Shown here piece after piece: positions 13,833-21,895 of a stretch of DNA of 64,000 nt; position 1 is the stretch's first letter, and every line of letters starts with the position of its first letter. Under the pieces are notes generated by a model. The model did no database searches. It saw nothing but the letters and a program-made list of their open reading frames with translations, and had not been told where the DNA came from. Position numbers and translations under genes: made by a program. Source of the stretch: Batkoa obscura. Lineage: Eukaryota > Entomophthoromycota > Entomophthoromycetes > Entomophthorales > Batkoaceae. The stretch is from the NCBI GenBank assembly GCA_030770535.1, contig JASVEC010000015.1:558001-622000 (forward strand). The letters run 5' to 3'.

Positions 13833-14339
13833 ATGTCTAAAGGATTAAGAATATTTTCAACATTATTGAACCTTATAGTAGGTATAACATTAGCAACAAG
13901 TATAGCTGAATCGAGTGATCCATATCGTCAATATGATTATTTTGGTCAAAATACTGTCATTTTAATCTCACGTTATTTATTAGCTCATTTTGTATTATTA
14001 TCAGAAATCCCATTATTAAAACCATTTTTTATTGAAAATTTTAAATTCTATATGTTCCCACTTGGTAGATGTTTCACCTATGCTTTTCTTGCTATTTTGT
14101 CTTTCAATACTATGTGGTATGGTATTGTTAATATATCTGTAGTTGCTTTTATTGCTTTGATTACATTGATTATCTCTCTTTGTTATAAAGGAAAGGAATC
14201 GCCTTATTTACCTATTAAAGAAGAGGAACTAACCAATAATAACTCAGAGTCCATTCTTCCTTCTTATGAACCTCTGGCTACTGATGATAATTTATTATCC
14301 ATCCCAAATGAAGTAGATATCAAAGTTGTGTCTAATTAA
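13833..14339 (+). CDS. Four-helix membrane protein, TVP15/COPI-associated type
   Basis: 168 residues, intronless. Four hydrophobic segments are visible (about 6-24, 41-63, 76-94 and 98-118). Order and motifs resemble the COPI-associated/TVP15 family of Golgi membrane proteins: an LRIF-type first helix, LLSEIPLLKP in the second loop, and a FYMFPLGRCFTYAFLA segment matching the family's FLFSFLGRG-type motif. The cytosolic tail carries YLPI and YEPL, both fitting the YxxPhi adaptor-sorting pattern. A tandem paralogue lies 1.4 kb downstream on the same strand (15768-16268), alike in the helices and in the last 25 residues, so this is a local duplication. Family assignment is from recalled pattern; the membrane topology is seen directly. 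Confidence 0.6.
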   Translation: MSKGLRIFSTLLNLIVGITLATSIAESSDPYRQYDYFGQNTVILISRYLLAHFVLLSEIPLLKPFFIENFKFYMFPLGRCFTYAFLAILSFNTMWYGIVNISVVAFIALITLIISLCYKGKESPYLPIKEEELTNNNSESILPSYEPLATDDNLLSIPNEVDIKVVSN

Positions 14340-15767
14340 CTTGAATAAAGGTTATTGTTTAAATATTAATATAACTATATTTTCTATAAATATTATATAA
14401 TATTACTAATTTATAGTGCAAATTTAATCTACATTATCTAATATCCAACATACTTTTAATTTATTGTCTTTATAAAATAAATACTAAAGATTAAGGTGAA
14501 TAATTTTAATAAAGTAGGATTTGATAAATTATCTTTGATTTCATTAATTAATATCATAGTATAATATATGATCATAATAATAAAAATCTATAAAATATTA
14601 ATTCTAAAATCGATAAAAAACCGTAGTAACTTTATGATTTATCTACTGTCTACTTAGAATAATATTATATCAATTCTAAATTATTGAGAAACTTCTATAT
14701 ATTATAATTTTTTTAAAACATTTTAATAACCTGATTAATTTGTATAACTTGATTTGAATAACTTAAGTTGGTCATTATGGACTCTTGGCATTCTAAGTTA
14801 AAATTTTAGCTGTTATAAGTAATTTTTAAAGTAGCCTAGCTTTTTGGGTTAAGATTAATTTAAAAGTCATTGGTTGCAATAGTAAATATTTTTTATATTT
14901 GAAAATAAGATAAGTTTTAAGTAAAGAAGTTTAAAAGTAACCATTTTATACTCTTACCAGAAAGGATTTGCCTAAAAGAGTTAATTACTTCGTAAATTGT
15001 CTTACAGATTGATTTGAAAAATTTTGATGATTTTTACTAAAAAATTCAAAATTCTTAGTTATGATGTGGAATTTTTTCAATAGTTAAAACCAAAGTACAC
15101 TTTCAATCAAAAAGATGATACTATTATAATTTGATATTCTTACTATTAAATTGAATCTAAAAAAGTAGAGACGCTTTCAGGATTATCGAATATGTTGATT
15201 GTATCAGAAGCTAATTAAATTTGTTGTGGCATTAACATTATCCTAATTTTATACAAATAAAAAAAGCTTTAAATGAAAGATTTTCTTATGTTAAAAGCAC
15301 TGATAATACATTAAAGTTATTGAATTTATAAAATCTATACTCAAGTTTATTTAACACAAGTTAGGTGCCTTTCATATTTATAAGAAAGTAATATCAATAT
15401 TATTCTCAAAAGAGATTGGACATAATATGAGTTATAAACTTCAGTAAAATTTATCTATAAATCAATAAAGTAATTGATATACATATAAATTTAAATAGAT
15501 AAATGAACTTGTATAAAATTCTATAAGGGCATGTGAACATGTTAAAAAAGGTAGTTGGTAACCTGAAGATCCAAATAAATCTAATAAAAAAATAGCTACA
15601 TCACTGATATTGAACTATGCCAAGTGAAGTTGAATTCTAATTAAAAAAATCTAATGGTAAATTGTAATTGGTTAAATAAATACTAAAAAGTAGCATAAAT
15701 AGCTCTAAAAGGAGCATTCAATTTTATCTCATAAAAAACAAAAAATATTTTCAATATTAGACTTACA
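14340..15767. other. Spacer between the tandem membrane-protein genes
   Basis: About 1.4 kb of A+T-rich sequence with no gene or repeat recognised. A CATAAATA near 15694 is the best TATA candidate for the downstream copy. Confidence 0.4.
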
Positions 15768-16268
15768 ATGAATAAAGGATTAAGAATTTTTTCAATGTGC
15801 GCTAACATCTTTGTTGGTATAGTATTAGCTATAAGTGTATTTGAAACTAGTAGTTATTATTTAAGTTATGGTCAAGGCATTGTACTATCCATTTTACGTT
15901 ATATATTAGCTCATTTTGTATTGATATCCGAAGTACCATTAGTCAAACCATACTATCTTGAACATTTTAAGTTCTATATGTATCCATTTGGTAGAAGCTT
16001 AATTTACGCCATTCTTTCGATTTTATCATTCGATCTTATCTGGTGTGGCATTGTTAATATTATAGTTATTGGTATTATTGCAATTATCACTTTTATAATC
16101 TCTTTTTGTTATAAAGAAGCTGAGTCTCCATATATGCCTATAAAGGGTGATGATCCAGATGATAGTAATAGTTCACACTCTATTCTTCCTTGTTATCAAC
16201 CTTTATCTACTGCTAATAATTTATCATCCAATGCAAACGAAATAGATATCAAAGTTATATCGAATTAG
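15768..16268 (+). CDS. Four-helix membrane protein, tandem paralogue (TVP15-like)
   Basis: 166 residues, intronless, parallel in every part to the protein at 13833-14339: the KGLRIFS start, LISEVPLVKP in the second loop, FYMYPFGRSLIYAILS in the third helix, and the ending NEIDIKVISN. The sorting-type tyrosine motifs persist as YMPI and YQPL even though neighbouring residues differ, which suggests the tail is selected. The middle of the tail has drifted most. It ends about 70 bp before a MITE. Function is inferred only from the TVP15-type architecture (Golgi/vesicle membrane). Confidence 0.6.
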   Translation: MNKGLRIFSMCANIFVGIVLAISVFETSSYYLSYGQGIVLSILRYILAHFVLISEVPLVKPYYLEHFKFYMYPFGRSLIYAILSILSFDLIWCGIVNIIVIGIIAIITFIISFCYKEAESPYMPIKGDDPDDSNSSHSILPCYQPLSTANNLSSNANEIDIKVISN

Positions 16269-16336
16269 CTTGAATAAACATTGTTCTTTAACTATTGCTA
16301 TTGATGGTTAATGTTTTTCTAAAGCATACGATAACC

Positions 16337-16442
16337 TATGGGGATGTTTTTTTGGCTTCATTGTTTTTTCCATCTTTTAAGCATCATTTGGGTGGAAAAA
16401 TTGCTAGTGAAAATTTTAAACACAAAAATACATCCCCATATA
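16337..16442 (+). mobile_element. TA-target MITE, + orientation, near-intact
   Basis: Both terminal repeats are well preserved: TATGGGGATGTTTTTTTGG at the left and AAATACATCCCCATA at the right. It lies about 70 bp downstream of the TVP15-like stop codon. Confidence 0.85.
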
Positions 16443-17029
16443 TTACAAACTAGTTTACTTAATTTTTTATATAAAAAAACTTTACCTATTATAAAAATAT
16501 ATTAATATAAAATTAGTAAAACTTTTAGTAACGTGAAGGTATACAATATTAATCTAAATTCAATAAGAAATTTTATAAAATAGTATATAGCTAACATAAC
16601 AAGAAAAGTCGATAAAATAGTAGACTGAAATAATGACCAAATTCTATCTATTTTTATGTTATTCAGTTTTATTATAATGAAAACTTAACAATAGTAAGTT
16701 GTTGTAAATTTGTAAGTTTTTTTATAAAATTTTCTTCCTTTTAATGAAATTATTATTATGTTACCTAACTTCGTGCAGCTATACCAAATAACTTGTATTT
16801 ATTATTATCCACTCTTAGCATCTTAAGTTTCATATGAAATCATATCAATAAATACACTAAAGCTTTAAAAATAATTTTATAAATAGCTGGAAGTGTTATA
16901 AATTTTAGAAAAATAGTCAAAAAATAAAAAATAATAATACAAGTAATTATGAATTAGTTAAGTGTTATTGTTACAGTTTAAATTTATTTATATACATTGG
17001 AATTTTAGCTATTATTTTTAAAAATTTAG

Positions 17030-17503
17030 GTAAGTGTGAAATATCGCTTTGTCAGTCCCATGGCTAATTATAGTATAACAATCGCCTAAGCTGCTGTGTT
17101 CTCGAATTCAGAGAAAATCAATCCCACGTTCTTATTCTGATTTGTTATGAGAATTTCTATCTTCGTCTCAAAGAATATTATCCTCCCGTTTTGATATTTA
17201 TACTTATCGGAGTATAAAAGAGATTCTAAACCATAATAGCTTGAGGCTTTTTAACTGAATTATTCCCTGATATCTCGAACGTTTAATAAAGCCACTAAGT
17301 TTTCTTAATAGTATTTTACATAGATTTTACATTAGTGTTGTCTATTCTATTTGTCTTATATAGCTTGTAACCTATTACATGCTATTCCTCATAACCCAAG
17401 TTTGTCTTAGTCACATAAACTAAGACCTTTGGACTTATAGTGTAGTCAACCCAGCAATATCTGTTCTTGACTCCAAACACTGAGTACCAGATTTCACAGT
17501 AAG
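17030..17503 (+). mobile_element. Solo LTR with 5-bp target duplication (fossil)
   Basis: An LTR-like unit occupies 17035-17498. It starts TGTGAAAT and ends ATTTCACA, so it has the TG...CA ends and short inverted repeats of an LTR. GTAAG flanks it on both sides (17030-17034 and 17499-17503), a 5-bp target duplication. Inside are a TATAAAAG promoter box (17213-17220) and an AATAAA (17285-17290) in the order expected of U3-R. No internal coding region remains here, so it is a solo LTR. Three related copies lie at 55.9-57.9 kb. Whether the parent was Gypsy- or Copia-type cannot be told. The intact target duplication suggests a fairly recent insertion. Confidence 0.75.
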
Positions 17504-17817
17504 CAAACCACTATAAAAACAAAAAGGTTTGGCTAATTACTGGCAAATTTTTTATAATTACCAACAATTAAGTAAATGTTTAAGTTTTTATTTATTTATT
17601 AAAGTTAATGATTTATTTAAAATGAAAAGTTCAAAGTAAAAAGGATAAAATCAGTATCTTATTTTAAAACTGTAAAAAAGATATTAATTTGAGCTGCATT
17701 TTGAATAATGTCTATATGATAAACTAAAAAAGTTCGCAATAATAACAGAAAAATAAAGAAAACTTGTCTTATTGTTAAAAATAATAACTAATGTAATTAA
17801 ATCTATATCAATTAATA
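17504..17817. other. Spacer between solo LTR and MITE pair
   Basis: A+T-rich DNA with no feature recognised. Confidence 0.4.
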
Positions 17818-17921
17818 TATGGTGATGTTTTTTTGATTTCATTACTTTTCCATTTTTTAAGCGCTATTTGAGTGGAAATATTGTTAGTAAAATTCTTAAA
17901 CACAAAAAAACATCGCCATAT
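17818..17921 (+). mobile_element. TA-target MITE, + orientation, left of a joined pair
   Basis: Left end TATGGTGATGTTTTTTTG, right end AAAACATCGCCATA. The body AAGCGCTATTTGAGTGGAAA is intact. Its right-hand TA is also the left-hand TA of the next copy. Confidence 0.85.
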
Positions 17922-18022
17922 GGGGCTGTTTTTTTAGTTTCATTATTTTTCCATTTTTTAAGCGCTATTTGAGTGGAAAGATTGTAGTAAAATTCTTAAA
18001 TAAAAAAATACATCCCCATATA
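17920..18022 (+). mobile_element. TA-target MITE, + orientation, right of a joined pair
   Basis: Begins TATGGGGCTGTTTTTTTAG, ends AATACATCCCCATA. It abuts the preceding copy with a single shared TA and no spacer, as expected if one copy inserted into the target dinucleotide of the other. Confidence 0.85.
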
Positions 18023-18226
18023 ATAGTTTTATATTTTATATTTTATGTTATTAAAAAACCAATATTTAAAATAGAATAAATAGAAAAGATAACAAAATAA
18101 GATGTTTACCAAGAATATTAAAATTAAAAACTGTGAAAATATTATTAACTGGTTTATTAGTATTCTTTTTCAATAACATTATTATTTATTTAAATATTCA
18201 ACCAAAGTAAATTGAACTTTAAAGTA

Positions 18227-18323
18227 TATAGGGATGTTTTTTTGGCTTCATTACTCTTTCCACCTTTTAAGTGCTACTTGAGTGGAAAATTGTTAGTAAA
18301 ACTCTTAAAATACATCCCCGTAT
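18227..18323 (+). mobile_element. TA-target MITE, + orientation
   Basis: Slightly short copy (about 97 bp) because the right arm lacks the usual CACAAAAA block. The terminal GGGATGTTTTTTTGGC and ATACATCCCCGTA are clear. Confidence 0.8.
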
Positions 18324-18466
18324 TTTAATTGTTGAGCTTACCTATACTAATAACTATTAAAGAGAAAATTGATTGGCTAAAAGATCAAAAATTATATTTA
18401 TAATTAAAAGCTAATAGTAATCATCTCAAAAAAAGTAATAAATAGTTTAATATTAAATAATTCATA

Positions 18467-18573
18467 ATACGAGGATGTATCTTTGTGTTTAAGAATTTTA
18501 CTAACAAATTTTCCACTCAAATAGCGCTTAAAAAACGGAAAAACAATGAAACCAAAAAAAACAGCCCCATATA
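18467..18573 (-). mobile_element. TA-target MITE, - orientation, beside a GT32 pseudogene
   Basis: Reads GAGGATGTATCTTTGTG at the left and AAACAGCCCCATAT at the right, with the reverse core CTCAAATAGCGCTTAAA. Recognisable GT32 sequence starts within about 20 bp of its right end. Confidence 0.8.
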
Positions 18574-18589
18574 GATTTATGACTCGTTT

Positions 18590-19175
18590 AGGTACCGAAG
18601 TAATGGTATTGTAAAGCAGTATATAGCAATAAAAATTTATGAAGGATTCAATTCCTTGCTATTAAAAATATTAAAAGCGGATTGTTTTCAATACATTCGA
18701 TTATATTTAAATAGCGGTATTTATACAAATCCTGATGTAACAAGTAAACAAAATATTGATTTATGGAAAGATAACAAATCAAATGTAAAAATAATTTTCA
18801 ATATGAGACACTATCGACCTAATATTAACTATCAATTTCATAGCAATGAGCAATAATAGGTTCTAAAAGTTATCCTATTATATTGTCAGTGATCAATAAG
18901 ACCAAGGATTTGTCTAGTGAAATGTCAAAGAAAGGTCAATGAGCTTATTGTGGTATTATGAATTAGACTAGACTTGGAGTTTGGGCTGATATGGTGATAG
19001 AGTATTTAAATGTTCAAAATAAAAAGGAACTTAATATAATAACATCAGATTTAATAAAAGGCGTCTATATTCCTCCAATTAATAGATTTAGGGCAGATTA
19101 TGGGAGGATCTTATGTAGAATATTTAAGAAAAGTATTATACTTATTTTTACAAGAGAAAAATATAGTTGATATTA
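18590..19175 (+). pseudogene. GT32 glycosyltransferase pseudogene, 5'-truncated
   Basis: Degenerate copy of the gene type at 11126-12066. It begins inside the region matching KQHMSKEIYEAF, keeps an open stretch 18656-18856 (LLKILKADCFQYIRLYLN, then YTNPD where intact copies have YTDPD), and continues out of frame with the family's LLSVI, WTYCDIMNW and VLEYLNV regions still readable at about 18880-19010. In-frame stops, frame changes and the loss of the first Asp of the DxD metal motif show it is dead. The signal-anchor exon is absent, and the 5' break lies next to a MITE. It is of the same subtype as 11126 and 31918 by its KILKAD wording. Confidence 0.8.
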
Positions 19176-19523
19176 AAATGTATAATGACATTGATACTAA
19201 TAGCATATTTCCCAGCAAAAAAAATTATCAATTACTTTAGCTTATCAAATTATAGTATTTATGTATTTATCTCTATTTGAATATCGAATTTAATAGCATT
19301 TTGAATAACTTCTACTCAATTTTATAAAGAGCTTAAAATTCAAAAATATTATTTGCAATATGATTTCAAGAAACTAAATTCTTTATTTTTTATTCAGTCA
19401 TAAATTATTGACTGAATTTATTAAACATTCAGTAAATCATCATCTAACAGAAAACTACAAAAAACCAAAAAATAAAATAAAAAAACCAAAAAGTCTCATA
19501 ATTCCTTTTCTTTCCTATAAACT
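19176..19523. other. Spacer before the SOM1-like gene
   Basis: A+T-rich intergenic DNA with no feature recognised apart from A-runs near 19460-19490. Confidence 0.4.
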
Positions 19524-19808
19524 ATGGAAAATTCAATTAATACTAAGTTGGATGGTTGTCGCTATTTTGAAATGATACAATATGAATGTTATAAAAGTAA
19601 TGACCAAATTAAATGTAATCCATTTGCTAGATTATTTAAAAGGTAAATTTAATAATCTATTCTTTATTTTTATTATTTTATACAAACTAAATAAATCAAA
19701 ATTAAAACGAGTTCAAAATTCATTGATATATCTTTATAATATAGATGTCCTAATCAACCTACAAAAGAAATCGATGAAGCCACTGCTATTATGGAATTAA
19801 AAATATTA
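19524..19808 (+). CDS. SOM1: Som1-like mitochondrial inner membrane peptidase subunit
   Basis: Proposed exons 19524-19642 and 19745-19808 encode 60 residues; the 102-bp intron runs GTAAAT...ATATAG and the frame closes exactly. The core GCRYFEMIQYEC, then IKC-P--RLFKRC with an acidic PTKEIDE after it, reproduces the Som1 pattern (EMIQYxC, then a Cys-Pro, then R-F-RRC, then an ET-type end). Four cysteines at residues 12, 22, 31 and 41 match the twin-Cys arrangement of this mitochondrial intermembrane-space protein. In yeast, Som1 works with the Imp1/Imp2 inner-membrane peptidase that trims sorted mitochondrial precursors. The gene is too short to be noticed as an open frame, and the 72-codon frame starting at 19582 is a shadow running through the intron. 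Confidence 0.7.
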
Positions 19809-20285
19809 AAACATAAAGCGTTTACATAAAAATGGAAAGATTATGAAAGAGTTAATGAATGAGAATTAAATTATTAATATCAATATTATTAACATAAAGT
19901 TTTAAATAGTTAATAGAAGCGGTTTATTAATTGTTTTATATTGGTTTGTTTCTTTCTTTGATTTTGTTTTATCAATAAAGGTCAACTATTTTTAAAACTA
20001 ATATATGAATTAGGTAATGTTATAATTAACATTGTTTAAATGAAATGGTTTCAAAAGTAAATTTATAAAAAAAATTAAAAAACAAATAAAGAGTAAGATT
20101 CGATTTCTTTACTTAAAGCATAGTTAACAATAAATTATTACTATTATCTTATATAATTAAATAATATTGACAATAATAATTCAAAAATAAAGGCAATCTA
20201 TAAAAGGAAATGGCACCACCAATTAAAAACTAAAGTGAAATTTTACAAAAAAAATTAGTTGAACTTTTAACAAAAAAAACGAATA
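19809..20285. other. Spacer between SOM1-like and CKS1
   Basis: A+T-rich intergenic DNA that must hold the CKS1 promoter. A CTATAAAAGG near 20199 is a plausible TATA box, about 85 bp before the CKS1 ATG. Confidence 0.4.
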
Positions 20286-20776
20286 ATGGAAGATTATCGG
20301 AATGAAGATATTGATCTGAGTGAAGCGAATTTTCTTGAATTACAAAAAATAAGTGCTAAATATCGTAAAGATGTCAAATATTCAAGTAGTTATTATGGTA
20401 TTTTATTTCTATTACTGTTTTTATTTTAACTTTTCTAATAATATATTTTATTAAATTTAGATGATCATTATGAATATAGGTAGATAGAATTATAATTCAA
20501 CTTATATTGATAAATTAAATTAGTTTTCCTCAAGGCATGTTACTTTACCTAAAAATATAGCTAAATATTTACCAAAAGAAACATATTTAACTTCATCTAC
20601 TTGGAAACATTTTGGTATTCAACAAAGTTTAAACTGGGAACATTATTTAATTTATGGTAAGATTATAGTATTATAATATACTTTATAATTAGAATCTACT
20701 TTTTGATTATTTATTGAATTAAATTTAAATAGAACGCGAACCTCATATTTTATTATTTCGTAGAGTGTTGAAATGA
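20286..20776 (+). CDS. CKS1: Cyclin-dependent kinase regulatory subunit (CKS1/Suc1)
   Basis: Proposed exons 20286-20397, 20461-20479, 20535-20656 and 20733-20776 give 98 residues with consistent codon phase. The CKS signature is complete: YSSSYYDDHYEYRHVTLPK, then a WKHFGIQQS--W-HY stretch with the conserved Trp, and the C-terminal EREPHILLFRR, which contains the phosphate-anion and HxxxxRR residues of the family. CKS proteins bind CDK1 and help it recognise phosphorylated substrates at cell-cycle transitions. The N-terminal extension of about 35 residues is mid-sized, between yeast Cks1 and fission yeast Suc1 forms. Exon 2 is only 19 nt and encodes the DDHYEY turn. None of the exons appears as a long open frame. 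Confidence 0.9.
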
Positions 20777-20970
20777 TAAATTATAGAGGATTAGGCTTCT
20801 TTATTATTATTATAATATTAGAGCTATTTTCTATGATCAATTAATGTTTAAATTCTATTTTTAAATAAACCAATAAGACTGCGCCATTAAAACTAAATAT
20901 TTATAAAATTATCATCATTAAACTATTTTGATTTTAATTTTAATTTTATATTTTGTATTTTATATTTATA

Positions 20971-21408
20971 ATGATGAAAAAGAGTAATTTATTAAGTTTA
21001 GCTAAAAAGAAAGGTAGTGGTACTGGAGGAATAAGCTTTAAAGGCTTAGGATTTAAAGAAGAAAAGCTGGATACGAATCCGATAAAAATCGAAATCAAAC
21101 CAATAACTCAATCTCTCACTATTAAACCCATTTCAAAGTCAGAATCCATTCCCACAAATGTCACTAAAGAATCTTCAAAACTTTCGGATCAATCACTGTT
21201 AAACGATTCTAAGCTATCCTCCTTTTTTAATTTAGAGCAAGAAGAAAGCTCACCGATTGAGTCTTTAAATTTCAATCATTTTTATTTAATCCAAGAAGCT
21301 TTAGAAAATAGTTTATATAAAAATCAAATTACTTTATTCAATTTCAATACTAATTCACCCGATGATACAGTACTTCTAGCTCAAGGTAAATCTTGGGATG
21401 ATTTATAA
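20971..21408 (+). CDS. Short Hbs1/Ski7 N-terminal-like protein
   Basis: 145 residues from the ATG at 20971. The six codons upstream in the same frame start at TTG and are probably untranslated. The N-terminus carries LLSLAKKKGSG, like the SLA-L-KK motif of fungal Hbs1/Ski7 N-terminal regions. A Ser/Lys/Pro-rich linker follows. The C-terminus reads LFNFNTNSPDDTVLLAQ, close to the F-F-TPSPDD-VL-AQ motif just before the GTPase part of Hbs1. There is no GTPase domain and the frame stops soon after this motif. If homologous, it is a GTPase-less, Ski7-like linker between exosome and Ski complex, analogous to the short HBS1L isoform of animals. Motif matching is from memory and the protein is otherwise low complexity, so it could be an unrelated disordered protein. 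Confidence 0.4.
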   Translation: MMKKSNLLSLAKKKGSGTGGISFKGLGFKEEKLDTNPIKIEIKPITQSLTIKPISKSESIPTNVTKESSKLSDQSLLNDSKLSSFFNLEQEESSPIESLNFNHFYLIQEALENSLYKNQITLFNFNTNSPDDTVLLAQGKSWDDL

Positions 21409-21513
21409 TCTATTATCTGATCCTTTATTCTTTCTTTTTTTCATATTAATAAAGAATAAAAATTAAAAAGATATCTTTTTTATTTAAAAATTTTATAATA
21501 TTACTAAAAAATA

Positions 21514-21595
21514 CGACACCCACAGGATTCGAACCTGCGCTCCCAAAGGGAAAAGCCTTAGCAGGGCTCCGCGTTAACCACTCCGCCAAGGTGCC
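21514..21595 (-). tRNA. tRNA-Ser(GCU)
   Basis: An 82-nt cloverleaf on the minus strand. Acceptor stem GGCACCT pairs with GGGTGTC (two G-U), discriminator G. The D-arm has GAGTGGTTAA. The anticodon arm GAGCC-CTGCTAA-GGCTT gives anticodon GCT. There is a long class II variable arm, and T-arm GCAGG-TTCGAAT-CCTGT. The G discriminator and long arm fit serine, reading AGC/AGU. No intron is needed. A T6 run just downstream (plus strand 21505-21510) is a Pol III terminator. Confidence 0.95.
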
Positions 21596-21895
21596 TCAAA
21601 CCATTTGGCTTATATTTTTATTTATATTGATTTAGCTTAATGAAATCCCCACTATTCTTAAATTTAAACTAATAGCATCCTAATTTTATATTTGATTATT
21701 TAATTATTTAATAACTTTTTTAAATCCCTTTAAAGGTAATACTTTTATTAGTTAATTGAAGCTATTAATTTAATTAGTTAACAAATAAGTATTTGACCAA
21801 CTTCAAATCAAATTCAACTTAATTCCAATTATTTTTCAAGTTCATCAAAAGTTTAAGTTTCTAATTTTTTAATTCATTTTTATCAACCATAAACT
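21596..21895. other. Spacer between tRNA-Ser and DUF8032-like gene
   Basis: About 300 bp of A+T-rich DNA shared by two divergent transcription units: the Pol III tRNA to the left and the Pol II gene to the right. No TATA box stands out. Confidence 0.4.
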
